NCBI GenBank assembly: GCA_963575745.1
Contig: CAUYUJ010015726.1
Location: forward strand, 501,542 to 536,541
Reading direction: 5' to 3'
DNA from: Prorocentrum cordatum
Lineage: Eukaryota; Sar; Dinophyceae; Prorocentrales; Prorocentraceae
DNA length: 35,000 bases
The notes beneath the pieces were generated by a model. It searched no databases, had not been told where the DNA came from, and worked only from the letters and a program-made list of their open reading frames with translations. The position numbers and the translations under genes were made by a program. Of this stretch, positions 10,079 through 20,184 are shown in pieces (the stretch's first letter is position 1; each line of letters begins with the position of its first letter).

Positions 10079-10990
10079 TCACGCATGCACAAGCATGGCA
10101 TGTGCGGGATGACAACGCGCAAACAGTGCATGTGATGCATGGCGCTCGTGGGCGACAACTGAAACGTGATGCGCTTGACGTGCTGCATCTCTTTCCAGTG
10201 AAACATCCTCGACGCTCTCCTCAGCACAAACCGAAGCAGGTGCGGCTTGTGAGCCAACCGTTAGCCACTTCAGATGTCTGAGCACAACCGCGCAATTCGC
10301 CCTCATGTCACCCATGCGGAGAACGAGCGCCGACAGCGAATCTCGCAGCAACTTTTTCGTGTTATCCTCGCTAGTCGACACAATCTCATCAGCGCAAAAG
10401 ACGCGCATATAAGCATGGTGTGTGTGGTCACGTCTTCTGGCGTAGAACGGTCGGCTCCGTCGCCCTTCTAGATGAGAGACCGCGCGGTGGTCAGGAGCGC
10501 GCTCATGCGTAGCGCGGACAAAAGCCTTCACAATAAGCATGTTCAACAGAGGGCGACCGCGGGCAATGTGCTGCTTTTCCAAATGTAAAATTTCAAAGTC
10601 ACAAGAAGACGATATGCACAACAAAAGAGCTTGCGCGAACGCGCCGGCACCGAGAGGGCACACCTTGGAGTAAGCAGGCAACTGACAAGACGCATCCCCG
10701 GATAACATGTTGCGGTAATTCTCGGCACTCCGAACGCTCATGTCCCCGGTGGTTTTACCGACGTAGCCAAAACGATGAGTCATGGAAAACCACGTGTACA
10801 CAACGCACTCCGACGGATGAACAACCGATCGATCACTCGCGACAGCCTTCTGCGAACGAGACGAATAGACAGACAACCATTTCATGGGAAGAACAAGGAG
10901 CGTGTGATTGATGGCAGCAGTAGCAGCAAACAACCAAGCTTTATCCTGCAAGGTCAACCGACCAGTCTGCCCGGAGAAGCAGTATCTCAT
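10079..10990 (-). CDS. GIY-YIG endonuclease-like open frame (303 codons)
   Basis: The longest intact piece of the minus-strand frame, from ATG 10990. GIY-YIG nucleases cut DNA using a small fold with two tyrosine-containing strands, a catalytic Arg and a metal-binding Glu. All are visible here in order: VVYTWFS (about residues 64-70) and FGYVGKTTG (about 74-82) as the two strands, VRSAENYR as the Arg-bearing helix (Asn replaces the common His), and HLEKQHIARGRPLLNM with the Glu and the closing P-LN motif. The remaining C-terminal part is unassigned. In Penelope-like elements such a domain provides target-site cleavage. The start is probably internal to a longer ancestral protein, since the same frame is open upstream to a TGA at 11060. 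Confidence 0.62.
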   Translation of the reverse strand: MRYCFSGQTGRLTLQDKAWLFAATAAINHTLLVLPMKWLSVYSSRSQKAVASDRSVVHPSECVVYTWFSMTHRFGYVGKTTGDMSVRSAENYRNMLSGDASCQLPAYSKVCPLGAGAFAQALLLCISSSCDFEILHLEKQHIARGRPLLNMLIVKAFVRATHERAPDHRAVSHLEGRRSRPFYARRRDHTHHAYMRVFCADEIVSTSEDNTKKLLRDSLSALVLRMGDMRANCAVVLRHLKWLTVGSQAAPASVCAEESVEDVSLERDAARQAHHVSVVAHERHASHALFARCHPAHAMLVHA

Positions 10991-11752
10991 CTCGCAAAAG
11001 GCGCGCGCGCTTTTAGTCGTGCTTTGATGTAGCAGCCGGTGCGCTTTACACTTCGTGGATCAAGAACGCTCATGCGTGACATTGCGCAACAATGCGCCAA
11101 AATACTGGATGCAACGCACGATGGCTTGTTTGTCGAAGGCAGGGTTGTGGCCGGAAACAAAAATCAAACACGAAGCCAGAATGTTCGTTTTGTCCGTGTC
11201 CTCAATCCAAGAACGCACGTGGATGCACTCGCAGCAGCAGCAGCGGGAGGTCAGAGGACAGGCAGAATGGGAGGGGCGAGAGACACAAGCGCACCCCTCC
11301 ATATTGAAACCGAGGCGCTCGAAATGTGGTTTTACGGAACTCTGGCAAGATGCGTTGACCTGCCAGTGAGCAGCTGCCATGTCGAAGGTTCACCCCTCTC
11401 CGCTGTCACACGCGCGACCGGATTGGGAGAATGAGAGCGAGAGGAAGGAGGGCGAGCGAGGTAAGCAGGAAGACTATCCGAATTGCAAGTCCGACTAGCT
11501 AGTTCGGGATCTCTCCGGATTCCCCAGGAATCGCGAGATCTGGTCCCGCGCAGCAGACGCGCGCGAGGCGGCCATCCCGTTCGCAGCTGCATCGTCCCTG
11601 GGGCGGCGGCGAGGGCGCGGATTGGGGGGCGCCATGTTGAACCTTTCTGGACCATCGGGAAACTGCATTAACGAAATCTCCCGTAAATCATGAACCGTCT
11701 GAATATCATCATCATCATCCCTATGGATCTTGAAATGCGGTTTATTTGCATA

Positions 11753-12541
11753 TTATTCAATAGCGAACACCCTTCCCATCTGCTTTGAGTCACGATTGCG
11801 AGAAACCCTCAATCCAAAATGATCTCTTGGCACAATTCTCCCCTGCGGCTCATCCGTGGCATCTTCCATCTCTTCGCCCATGCTCGCGCCGAACAATCGC
11901 TGGGCCAAGCCACCTCGAGGGCGGGGTGCCGACGTGGCGCTGGGGTGCGGATGGCGCCGAAGACAGCGGGCTTCATCTTCTGATCGTCTGCGAGAGAGGT
12001 AATCACCATCCGATTCTGAAACAGGTATATCCAATTTCTCATGGACTGCAGGAGCACCGATAAGAAACTTCTCCCACTTGTCGTCTGCCGCACTCATGGG
12101 CGCGAGCTTGGCGATGTCTTCCGCGCGATGTATAGATTTCGACTAATCTTCACCTTCTCCATTTTCATGCTGTCTGAATCCAGCAAGCCTCGTTGCAATC
12201 GAAGCCGCGTCAAAGCGAGGCGGATCGCCCGCGCGCAGAAGAAGAGAGCGCCCGCGTTCATCCTCGAGGTCCTGACGGGGATCAATGACTTGGTTCTCGT
12301 AGACTCGCATTGGGGCCGGGCGAATGGGGGGCGTCGTGGCCGATTGCGCGAGGTAGCCCATTGGATGCACGCGACTGAAACCCGGAAGCTGCTGTCCACC
12401 AAATTGCTGCCCACCAAACTGCTGATTGCCAAGCTGCGCCGGAGGGCGAGGAGCAAATGTATTCATATTCGCATTCATGGCGAGACAGGTGGGGGGCGAA
12501 AAGAAGATGCAAGGGGTGCGCAGTAAGCGGATGAGGTGCAT
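11753..12541 (-). pseudogene. Gln/Pro-rich N-terminal part of the endonuclease frame
   Basis: Two open stretches, 12541-12146 and 12142-11753, lie in one frame separated only by a TAG. The likely start is ATG 12478 (MNANMNTFAPRPP), because the preceding 21 codons look unlike the rest. The first stretch is Gln/Gly/Pro-rich. The second is charged, with DDKWEKFLIGAPAVHEKLDI and an acidic/Arg-rich tail. I recognise no domain. Position upstream of the GIY-YIG piece suggests the N-terminal region of the same retroelement protein. An independent gene with a nonsense mutation is the alternative. Confidence 0.42.
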
Positions 12542-12601
12542 GCAAGTATGCGGTGGATTAATGTTTTTGGGGCAGGACCTACCAGGTCACCAATCTGAGC
12601 G

Positions 12602-12712
12602 CTTGTTTTGACGACTTCCCTGAGCTGTTGCCTGGGCCGCAATGGCCGCAGGGAGCAGAACAGAACGAATTGTGCTAAGTTTACTTTCGCTCAATGTATA
12701 CAAGCGCGAGCA
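12602..12712 (+). repeat. second copy of the 115-bp block
   Basis: Similar to 6361-6475 in the same orientation but lacking about 10 bp. It lies between the 3' end of the minus-strand RT relic (12712) and the N-terminus of the minus-strand endonuclease frame (12541). That position would suit a terminal repeat at a junction of two head-to-tail element copies. Confidence 0.7.
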
Positions 12713-14115
12713 AACCTGAGGATGAGCACCGCCATCAATCTCGGCAGCGCGCAGGATAATGCTAGAAGAGACCTCCCTCGTGGTAACGCACCGAGGCCCT
12801 CGCGCACATGGCCGGGATAAACGAGCAGAAGAGAAGCAATACACGAGCAACGCAGGTGAAACGAGAGAGCGGACAGGAGGGAAGAGGACGAGGAGGGCAA
12901 GGCAACGAGCGCAGGCGAACTTGGACACGCGCGCGGACATCACTTGCTTTTCGTCGCAGCCCGCGCGTGCTTAGCGGTGCGCGCAGCATCATCAAGACGC
13001 AAGAGGTGCGGATGAGTCCTCTTGACATGGGGGGGCGCCCTTTCGATCACTTGCCATGGATAGCGCAAATAAGCGAGTTCGAGCAGAAGGCTAACAACGT
13101 GTCTCGCCGCATCAGTCTCATGGCGTCTGTCGACAGCGCTGACAACGTGCCCTTGGACAGATCCCATCTTCTCAGAGCACGGTCGGTTGCTGAACCAACT
13201 CTGGAACCGAGGGCGCTGCAGGACAGTGGAACACGCGAGCGTGCGATCACCACTGGGAGAATGAGCAGACAAAGCGATTCTATAAGACAGAACATTGACA
13301 TCAAAACCAACGACGACAGACAGTTCCTCACACTTGAGACGGAACGTGCGCATGGTAATTTTAACAAATGATACGAGTGTGCACAACGCCTGAATAATAC
13401 GAAACGAACTCATCAATCGCCGTCGCTCCGGCCTCTTCAGCCCTGGATTTGACATCCTCGCTCGCCCGCCGCTGTCCAGCGGGCGGGTCTGTCGTGGGCT
13501 CAGCGCGGCCGGGGGCGCGCCAAAAACAAATGACGCAGAAGATGTCGCCAACCCAACGAAACAACATTTGGCCGACCAGTTGGGCCCCGGGGACGTTGAA
13601 CGGCGCTGGAAGGCGCCCTCTCTCATATTCGATGCAGCGGCACGCAGCATTGCAAAAACCTGGTGCCAGCGGGCTGCCTCGGTTCATGCCCGCCATGGGA
13701 ATCGCAACTTGGTTGCCGAACAAATCAAACCCATTGGCAAGATCAGTATGCGTGACGCGACGCAAACCAATGATTTTGAGTATGCAAGAACCGACAGGGG
13801 CGACGCAAAAACTATGAGGCCTCGGTGTTTCTTTTGCGCAGCGGCAAGATTCCTCGCGCGGCCCCGGGCGCTCGGTGAAAAATGCAACGGTGACCCTCTG
13901 AAGTGACTGGTGCGACGAGTGACGCGCGGCGCCTTGACAAACGGTCGTCTGCCGGACATCTTTTCCCGCCGCATCTTAATGGGCCTCTCGGTCGTGCGTG
14001 GGGCCAAATGATCTTGTCCAACAATAATGGTCAATGTCCCTTTTGAAAGGAACGCAGACCGGAACAACACCGCGGCTAGATTTATCAGCGGCGTCAACAT
14101 CGAAACCGCGGAAGA
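12712..14115 (-). pseudogene. Penelope-like RT relic, minus strand (copy 2)
   Basis: The minus strand from 13765 reads through a motif-B equivalent at about 13711-13661 (NQVAIPMAGMNRGSPLAPG, compare the Q-G-x-x-M-G-S-P-L-S-P of Penelope-like RTs). A motif-C equivalent follows at 13558-13544, FRWVGD, with Gly where the first catalytic Asp should be. Upstream, near 13890-13850, RVTVAFFTERPG resembles motif A. After one frame change a downstream segment (FRLKCEE.., FDVNV.., then LAYLRYPWQVIE near 13090-13050) corresponds to the region after the catalytic core and the RYP thumb element. Sequence similarity to copy 1 starts near 14115 and stops near 12712. Several frame changes and the motif-C substitution make it non-functional. 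Confidence 0.62.
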
Positions 14116-16220
14116 TCTCAGGAACGCGACGAGCAGCGCTGCTTGCCATTCGGTTTCTGCGCCGACCTCCTTCTCAGCCACGGTCTGAGCGCCGACTCCC
14201 GTCGCGACCGTTCGCGCGCGATGCGCGTCCGCCGACGGCGAGCTCTCCGCTAGCCCCGCGCGGCGACTGCGCGTTCGATCCGCGCCCCTGACGTCCCTCC
14301 GCGCCCATGGACAATAACAGATTTGTTCCTTCGCGGCTTTGCATCCACTGCGCCATTTCGACTCCTTCTTCGCCCTCTGCCGCTGCGCGTGCGACGCGAG
14401 CTTCTGCCATTCGTCCGCGGGGCCCTCCCGCGTCCGCGGTGAGGGCCCGGTCTCTGGCTTGCCCCTCTTGCAAGCGATGCCCCGTGCCACCTGTGCCCGC
14501 GCGGTCTGCGCCCTCGCCTTCCTCCCGCTGGCTTCTCTCTCAATGCTGCCGTGGCGCTTCCGATCCGCTGCAGCTGAATTCGACTGCGCGTGGGCGGGGT
14601 CGCCCTCCTGTGCTTCGTCGGCCTTGCAGCCGCGCGCCGCGCTCGCTGGCGCGCGCCATCTGCTCTCGTTCGCCCGTCTTCCCGCGCCGGGCGCGCGGGC
14701 GCCCCGCGTCGCGGTGATGCCGTGCCGCCTTCAGGAAAAGCCCGCCAATATCTCCTTCTCGCAGGATGGAAACACGTCCACTTATTTTCTATCCGGCGCA
14801 CTTTGAGCGCGCCGTCGCGCCGTCGGATCGCCGACTTCGACGAGCGGCGCTGGGGCGCGCGACAGGCGGCCCCCCCCCTCCCTCTCACTGACCGCGCCCC
14901 ATGCGCTGTCGCGGCGCGCCCGTGCTCGTCGGATGCCCCGCGCGCGCTTCGCGCTCTCGGCGGCCGTCGGCGCGGCTCCGCTGACCGACCTGACGTTGGT
15001 CCTCGTAGTTCGCGCGGCCACAGGCCGCGCGCCTGCTGGGCGGCGCGAATTCCTTCGCGATCGAGCCCCAATCGGGGCCCCCTCCTCGCGGCGTCCGCGA
15101 GGGCTAGTCCGGCCCTTCCGCTCCCCCATCTGCTCGCGCGGTGCGACGTCGCAGGGGCGGGGGGTCAGCGCGACCCCGTGCCGTCGAGCCCGCGCCATGG
15201 TCGCGCGGCTCGACAAGGGCGCCGTGCCTCCGCCGATGCCCATGTCCACGATGGCCCCCGGCTCGCAAGTCTGCCCTTGCGCCGCGTGGGCCGCGGCCCC
15301 GAGCGCGGGGGCTGGCGGGAACTGGCGCCATTTCAAAATTCGGTCGTGGATGCGCGCAACCCTCGCGAACAAACCGCTTCTATATCTGCGGGGGGTCGCC
15401 GCGTGCAATGCGCGTGTTCTGTCAGTCAGACGTTCGCCCGCTCGCGCGGGGCTCGACCGCCGCGCCTTCGTCGCCTTCGTCGAAGCTAACGAAGATCAAT
15501 TTCAAAGTTCTCTCCTATGTGACCTCGCCCCCGCGCGTCGGTCAATCGTTTTCTTCGTCGCCGTCGCCCGCCTGCGACTGCGCGTGGCCCGCGCGTCCTC
15601 TCAGCAGGTGATTGTCCTCGCTGTAGTCTGTGTGATCGGTGAAGGAACGAGTGTGCCCCCCGCGATTGGTGGGACTCCGTATCAGTCCCCGCTCTCCTTG
15701 TCGTGGCGCCGTTGCTGGGCCGTCTCTTGCCGCGGCAGATGCGGCCGCTCCCGACGAGAAGCCGACGCGGCCGTGTCTCGCGCGGGTACGTGCACCATGG
15801 GCTTTCGTGGAGACGGCCGTACTGGGGTGCTCGGAGCTTGTGCTCATCGAACTTGATCTGCTGTTTGGGAACTCTTCTGACGCGAAACAAAACTTATCCG
15901 TTTGCAGTCGCAGGTCCTCCGGGCCGTCGATGACTAGTCGGCGCCTTTCGCGCTCCTCTTTGCAAACCCTTCAATCCTTCCTGCGTGTCGCGTGAGGAAC
16001 GGCGGGGCGGTTTCTCCCTTCCCCGCTGTCGCGGCCACAGCGATCCCTGCGTTCTGGCGCATCGCTGGAAATCTGGCCCCCGCAACCAACCTGTCCGTTC
16101 AACCAGTTCCGAGGCACGCTGGTACGACGGGCATCCTGACCCCGCAGAACTTTCAATTCAATTTGCCTGCCCAACGGGCCAGAGGCGTGCTAAAATCTCC
16201 AGCGCGCGTTGAAGAATGTT
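14116..16220. other. GC-rich region, open on both strands, no recognised gene
   Basis: Very GC-rich DNA with long overlapping open frames in several phases on both strands (for example plus 14590-15489 and 14933-15856, minus 15071-14250). Such overlap is expected from composition alone. The plus frame near 14307-14470 contains two CxxC-like pairs (LCIHC, CPSC), but no zinc-finger family can be named. The boundary with the RT relic near 14115 is sharp. I support no gene here. Confidence 0.5.
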
Positions 16221-16221
16221 T

Positions 16222-16870
16222 CTAATTCGCGCGCGCGTGGCGGCTCCTGGGGGCCCCGGCTAGGTCCCGAAAGGTCCCCGGCCCTGGGGCCCCCCGGAAC
16301 GCCCCAGGAGCGTTCCAAAGCGGCGCCATATTAGTAGCAGGCCCCACGGCTTCAGGCCAAGAGCGTTCCAAGGGGGCCCAAGTTTCCCCAGACGGACCAC
16401 ACGCCCCAGGAGGGTTCCAGAATGACTTCGATGAAAGACCCCGAATGCAGTGATCTTTGACTTTGCGCAAGTTCTTGGGCGATTTTGGGAGCTGCCGACC
16501 GCCCTGGGCGGCCCAAGAGGCCGCCAAGATCGCACCAAGTCAGTCCAAGAGGTCCCCAGGACGGACCTCAGACTGCCGAAAAAGGGCACCAACATGGCCC
16601 AAGAGGCGTCCCCAGGGCGCTCCCATGAGCGCCCCGAGTGGAACTCGAATAGGCAGAACGAGCCTTCCCCGAAAGCTCGGCCCCTCTGCCGCCAGCAGGC
16701 CCACAAAAAACCCTCAGGAGGCCACTGGAAGCCCCCAAGAGGCCCCAGGAGGTCCCACAAATGCCGCGAAGAGGCCTCCGAGAGGCCTCCGACGAAACCC
16801 CGAGGAGCCTTCCAAACAGGCGTCTTGTCTGCGATCCAGTTTGGTCCCCACAGTGCCCGAAGAAGCCGTC
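16222..16870 (-). repeat. degenerate short-period repeat, Gly/Leu/Trp-rich on minus strand
   Basis: Many variants of a GGCCCCCAGGAGG-like motif recur irregularly every roughly 12-40 bp. The minus strand reads repeatedly as LLGPLGGF, GLLGAS and similar within open frames of 298 codons (17156-16260) and 219 codons. Short near-palindromes such as GGGGGCCCC are common. I regard the frames as by-products, though a degenerate repeat-containing protein cannot be excluded by eye. Confidence 0.55.
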
Positions 16871-16879
16871 GAGGGGCAT

Positions 16880-16985
16880 CCTCCTCCTCCTCCCTTCTCC
16901 ATCTCCTCCATCTCCTCCTCCTCCTCCTCCTCCTCCTACACCCTCCTCTTTCTCCGCCACCTCTTCCTCCTCCTCCTCCCCCTCC
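16880..16985. repeat. (CTC/TCC)n tract
   Basis: Imperfect CTCCTC triplet tract, with a pure core at about 16910-16937 and a broken second half to about 16985. It gives poly-Ser/Leu and poly-Gly/Glu shadow frames. Confidence 0.9.
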
Positions 16986-17144
16986 CCGATTGACTCTCCA
17001 TATCCTCCTTCTCGCCCGCTGCGGGCACACCAACAAATAGCAACAATGGTGCAATATGGGCCCGCGAAGTGAGAGAAGCGAATAAACAAGATGCCAAGGC
17101 ACACCAAGCATCCGGAAAAACTTCGTGCATGATTCCCGCCGACG

Positions 17145-17240
17145 TCGCCACCCCACGAAACGTCAAGACCCGACCCCAAGGGCCCCGTGAACCAGAGCAC
17201 AAGCCTTCTTTGGGTTCGGCGGCACAAGCGGCAGCCGGTA
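17145..17240 (+). repeat. direct repeat unit 1, about 95 bp
   Basis: Shares a GACCCGACCCCAAG..GCCCCGT..CCAGAGCACAA..CTTTGGGTT..GCGGCACA.GCGGCAGCC pattern with 17570-17664, at a constant offset of about 424 bp. Confidence 0.85.
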
Positions 17241-17569
17241 GATCAACTATTGAAGGTCCGCGCGGATTTCTCGGATCGGCGCTGAACCCCCCTCCCAGGC
17301 ACGCGGAGCCTGCCAGGGCAGGCGCCGGAGGCTTCTTGGCCGCTGGGGGGGCTCCAGCACAGATCCAAGAAATCCGTGCGGAACTCCGACCGTTTGTGTT
17401 TATGCGTTTTGTTCCCCCTCGGATCATGGGTTCTTGATCCTCTGAGCGTCGGGCCCCACCCCATTGTCTGTGTTCAGACAGAAGCCCGACACTAGGAGAA
17501 GCCGTGTCGACATCAGGACGGCTGCGACCCTTTTATCTTCGGCTCCCAGTGGCCGCAAAGGGCGCCGTC

Positions 17570-17664
17570 GTCTCCCCACGAGAGGCCCAGACCCGACCCC
17601 AAGAGCCCCGTTACCCAGAGCACAAATCCTCTTTGGGTTGGGCGGCACAGGCGGCAGCCTTATG
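17570..17664 (+). repeat. direct repeat unit 2, about 95 bp
   Basis: Second copy of 17145-17240. On the minus strand both copies read as an ACAA(E/Q)PKE(G/D)LCSG peptide, so a duplicated coding fragment is possible. No larger protein can be traced. Confidence 0.85.
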
Positions 17665-18400
17665 GTCCTGCGGTTGCTTTTTGCTGGGATCCCATTGGCC
17701 GCAGGGGGGGGATTCCTTGCTAATATTGCCGTCGTCGTCGTCCGTGTCAAAGGCCTTGAAGGCGGCCCACAGCACAGACTCCTGCCCGGGCGGCGGCCGC
17801 GGCGGGGCCGCCAGGGGCGCTAGAGCGCCAGCCGAGCGGCGCATGAATTGTTACTCCCTGAGCGGCCTGTCTGTAGGAGTCCTGTTGGTCCCTCTTCGAG
17901 GCACGCCTGGGCCCGTTCGGATCCGGAATCGTAGGCCCGAGGCCCGCGGTCGCCCGTGGGGTCTCCCGTGTGCGCAGCACAATACAATGCCCTCTGTACT
18001 AATCACCTCTTCTGTTTACGGCACTCTGCCCTCACGAATGTCTTCTTCAATTCTCTCGGGGGGATCCTCCTGCGTCCACCTCCCACTCCTCCTCAACCGA
18101 TACCCTCCGACCTCCTCTGGCCTCCCGCGTCCTCGCTCCCTCCTGCTACTTCCGCCTCCACCCTCCACCCTCTTCCCCCTTCCCCCCGTCCCGTGTGCGG
18201 GTGTCGTGGGGTCTGCCCCCTATGCCGGATCGAGGGCGTGCACTCTACGGGCTTTTGGCCTCACGGAAGCCGCAAGCACTGGGGAGGCGCTTTTGCGCAA
18301 AGAGCACAGAAAACGACTTGTCCGACGCCTGGACTCTCTCCAAAGCGTCTGAGGGTTGCTTGGACTAGGCCTTCACAAACCGCCTTCCAAGCTCTGTGTC
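17665..18400. other. unassigned GC- and C-rich DNA
   Basis: Plus-strand frames to 18352 (282 codons from 17504) and to 18663 have no recognisable domain. Part of the stretch (18060-18190) is a Pro/Ser-rich C tract. No gene is supported. Confidence 0.4.
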
Positions 18401-18540
18401 GTCTCATTTCATATCATATCATGCCATCCTATCTCATCTCATCTCATCCCTTTCCATCTTCGCTCATCTCGTCCCATCTCATATCAGATCGTATCATCTC
18501 ATTTCAAACCATCACATCACACGACGTCGCATTTCATTTC
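18400..18540. repeat. degenerate (TCATC)-type pentanucleotide repeat
   Basis: TCTCATCTCATCTCATCCC-like sequence with many substitutions over about 140 bp. Frames rich in Ser/His/Ile across it are artefacts. Confidence 0.85.
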
Positions 18541-18687
18541 GCCCTCCCCGTCCTCCTCGTGCCCTCCGGAAAAAAAAGGGCAACCGTTTGCACGTGCGTA
18601 TGTCGTATCGATTTACAAACGACGGTATGTGTGCGTGCATGTATGTATTCTCCAATCACTTAGCAACATCTCATTTTTTCCAGAAAT

Positions 18688-18950
18688 GTGGGCTGGTGCG
18701 GCGGTCTGGCGGCCATGTTGCCGTCGCCGCCCCGTCGCCGCCTCCTGTCGTCTGGGCTGGTGTGGCAATCTGGCCTCTGCATTGTCGGTGTCGCCGCCCC
18801 GTCGCCGCCCATCGCCTGGGCCAGTGTGGCGGTTTGGCGGCTATGTCGTAGCCGTCGCAGCCCCGTCGGCGCCAATCGTCTGGGGTTGTGCGTCGGTCTG
18901 GCGGATCTGTTGTCGCCGTCGTCACCCCGTCGCCGCCTCGACGCGGCCTC
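18688..18950 (+). repeat. tandem repeat, about 64-bp unit, four copies
   Basis: A GGGCTGGTGYGGCGGTCTGGCGG-like start recurs near 18688, 18755, 18818 and 18881. Each is followed by a GTCGCCGCCCCGTCGCCGCC-like segment and then YGTCTGGG. Spacings are 67, 63 and 63 bp. Confidence 0.85.
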
Positions 18951-18959
18951 GCACGATTG

Positions 18960-19150
18960 AGTCACATAGATTGCACCAAATGGATGGCACCACGCAGACT
19001 TCATCACATATATTGCACAACGTAGATCGGAACACAAATTGCACAACCGTGGTCGCACCGCGTATATCGTACCGCATATATCGCACCACGCGGATCGCAA
19101 AACATAGACTGTACCACGCATTTATCGCACCGCATGGACTGCACTGCATC
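18960..19150 (+). repeat. degenerate short tandem repeat, about 15-17 bp
   Basis: Variants of an ATATATCGCACCGC / TAGATTGCACCACG motif follow one another for about 190 bp, including near-identical neighbours at 19050-19095. No coding signal. Confidence 0.75.
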
Positions 19151-19214
19151 AACTCTACTTTCTACAATCGATTCCACCACCCTCCCGAAGGCACACTTAA
19201 GGGTTCCCCCCCCG

Positions 19215-19625
19215 GAACGTGCACCTTACATATGATTCTGCCCCATCGCTCATTCTTAATCTGAAAGCATATGGTTCCAGCCCAACTGGCATCGATTCAC
19301 ACATTGGACGAACTTTGCACGCGGTCGTCGTCGCGCGCGCATGCCACAGTCCTTCAATAGTCGAAGGTTTCGCGAACATTTCAACATCGAATGCCCCGAA
19401 ACATGTAAGACACACGGTTTTGCAACACGATATCTCCATTTCTGCGCGCGCGCTTTCGAAGACTTGGGACAACCATTGTGTTTTAGACGTTTTATTCCAT
19501 TCGACAAAACGTGCGTCTTTCGCGCGCATGTCGGAATCATCCAAAAGCCAATGCGCGCGTCGATCCCTGTCAAAGATCACCATGCAGGACACTCGTGCCT
19601 GTCGGCCGCGCGCGCATGTCTAAAT
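19215..19625 (-). repeat. dispersed repeat family, copy A
   Basis: Resembles 20185-20690 and 26835-27180. Shared landmarks, in order: a TGTCCCARCCA..GG segment, a GCGCGCATG(T/C)CGRAATC segment repeated within the copy, and a TTTGCAACA..ATTTC segment. On the minus strand copies A and B read a similar DMRA..AR peptide followed by Cys-rich residues, but with stops and indels. It may be a non-autonomous element or an old retroelement tail. Confidence 0.6.
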
Positions 19626-20000
19626 CATTTTTTACAACCTTCAGCGCCGACGCGTGGACACCATCCCCGTCATCGGCGCCGCCACTGGCTTTGCCGGCGT
19701 CATCGTCATCGCCGTCACAAACATCGCTACACACATCATCGTGTCAGCTGTTGTCGGCGTCGCCAGGATACCGCACCCGGCCGAATCACTAATTCGCACT
19801 CAAATGCTTGCGCATCAGCGCAAGCCTGCGAGACACGCTGGGTAGCCTCCAGCGGTCAACGCCGCCGCGGCCGCGTCGGTCGTGCCAGACTAGGTGGCCG
19901 CTCTGCGCGCGAGCCTGCGGGCGCTAGCGCAGCCGCAGAGATGCGCCAGCCAGCGCCGAGCAATCATCGCAATCACCGCCTATTGGTGTTGCAAACCCAA
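19626..20000. other. unassigned DNA between dispersed repeat and G-quadruplex motif
   Basis: Contains a GCC/GTC-rich stretch near 19660-19730 and no recognisable gene. Confidence 0.4.
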
Positions 20001-20004
20001 TTGC

Positions 20005-20023
20005 GGGTGGGTGGGTGGGTGGG
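20005..20023 (+). other. G-quadruplex motif, five GGG runs
   Basis: Five GGG triplets separated by single T residues, a canonical four-run G-quadruplex pattern. A related copy with four GGG runs occurs at 25228-25242, and both are followed by a similar ATG.TTGC.CGAGCA segment. Confidence 0.8.
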
Positions 20024-20184
20024 ATGATTGCGCGAGCAAGTGTGGTTCACAACTCACTACGGACCAACATGAATTCTCCATTTCTAAAAAGAAACTAGGT
20101 TCAACCCCCCTCCCCCCTCCCCGGTTTGTAGACCCCCCGGGAACCTATGCAAAACACATGGGACTCTGACCCAATGTCATCCTA

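Larger units (their letters stand above)
10079..12541 (-). pseudogene. Penelope-type N-terminal/GIY-YIG endonuclease frame with in-frame stops
   Basis: A single minus-strand frame can be followed over about 2.46 kb with no net frame change. It is interrupted by TAG 12143-12145, TAA 11753-11755, TAG 11495-11497, TAG 11474-11476, TGA 11390-11392 and TGA 11060-11062, and finally ends at 10079-10081. In order it holds a Gln/Pro-rich N-terminus (from ATG 12478, with the repeat QQFGGQQFGGQQL), a charged segment (DDKWEKF.. and IHRDDDDDIQTVHDL.., 12090-11640), a Cys-rich segment (about 11300-11200), and the GIY-YIG domain. The three stops clustered at 11390-11497 could mark an unrecognised intron; otherwise this is a decayed copy. 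The 3' end abuts the 3' end of the opposite-strand RT relic. Assignment to a PLE is inferred from the domain and the neighbouring PLE-like RT relics. Confidence 0.55.

Noticed and set aside
14590-15856. Long plus-strand genes at 14590-15489 and 14933-15856
   Set aside because: They overlap each other in different phases and are opposed by equally long minus frames; the openness follows from GC content and no motif is recognised.
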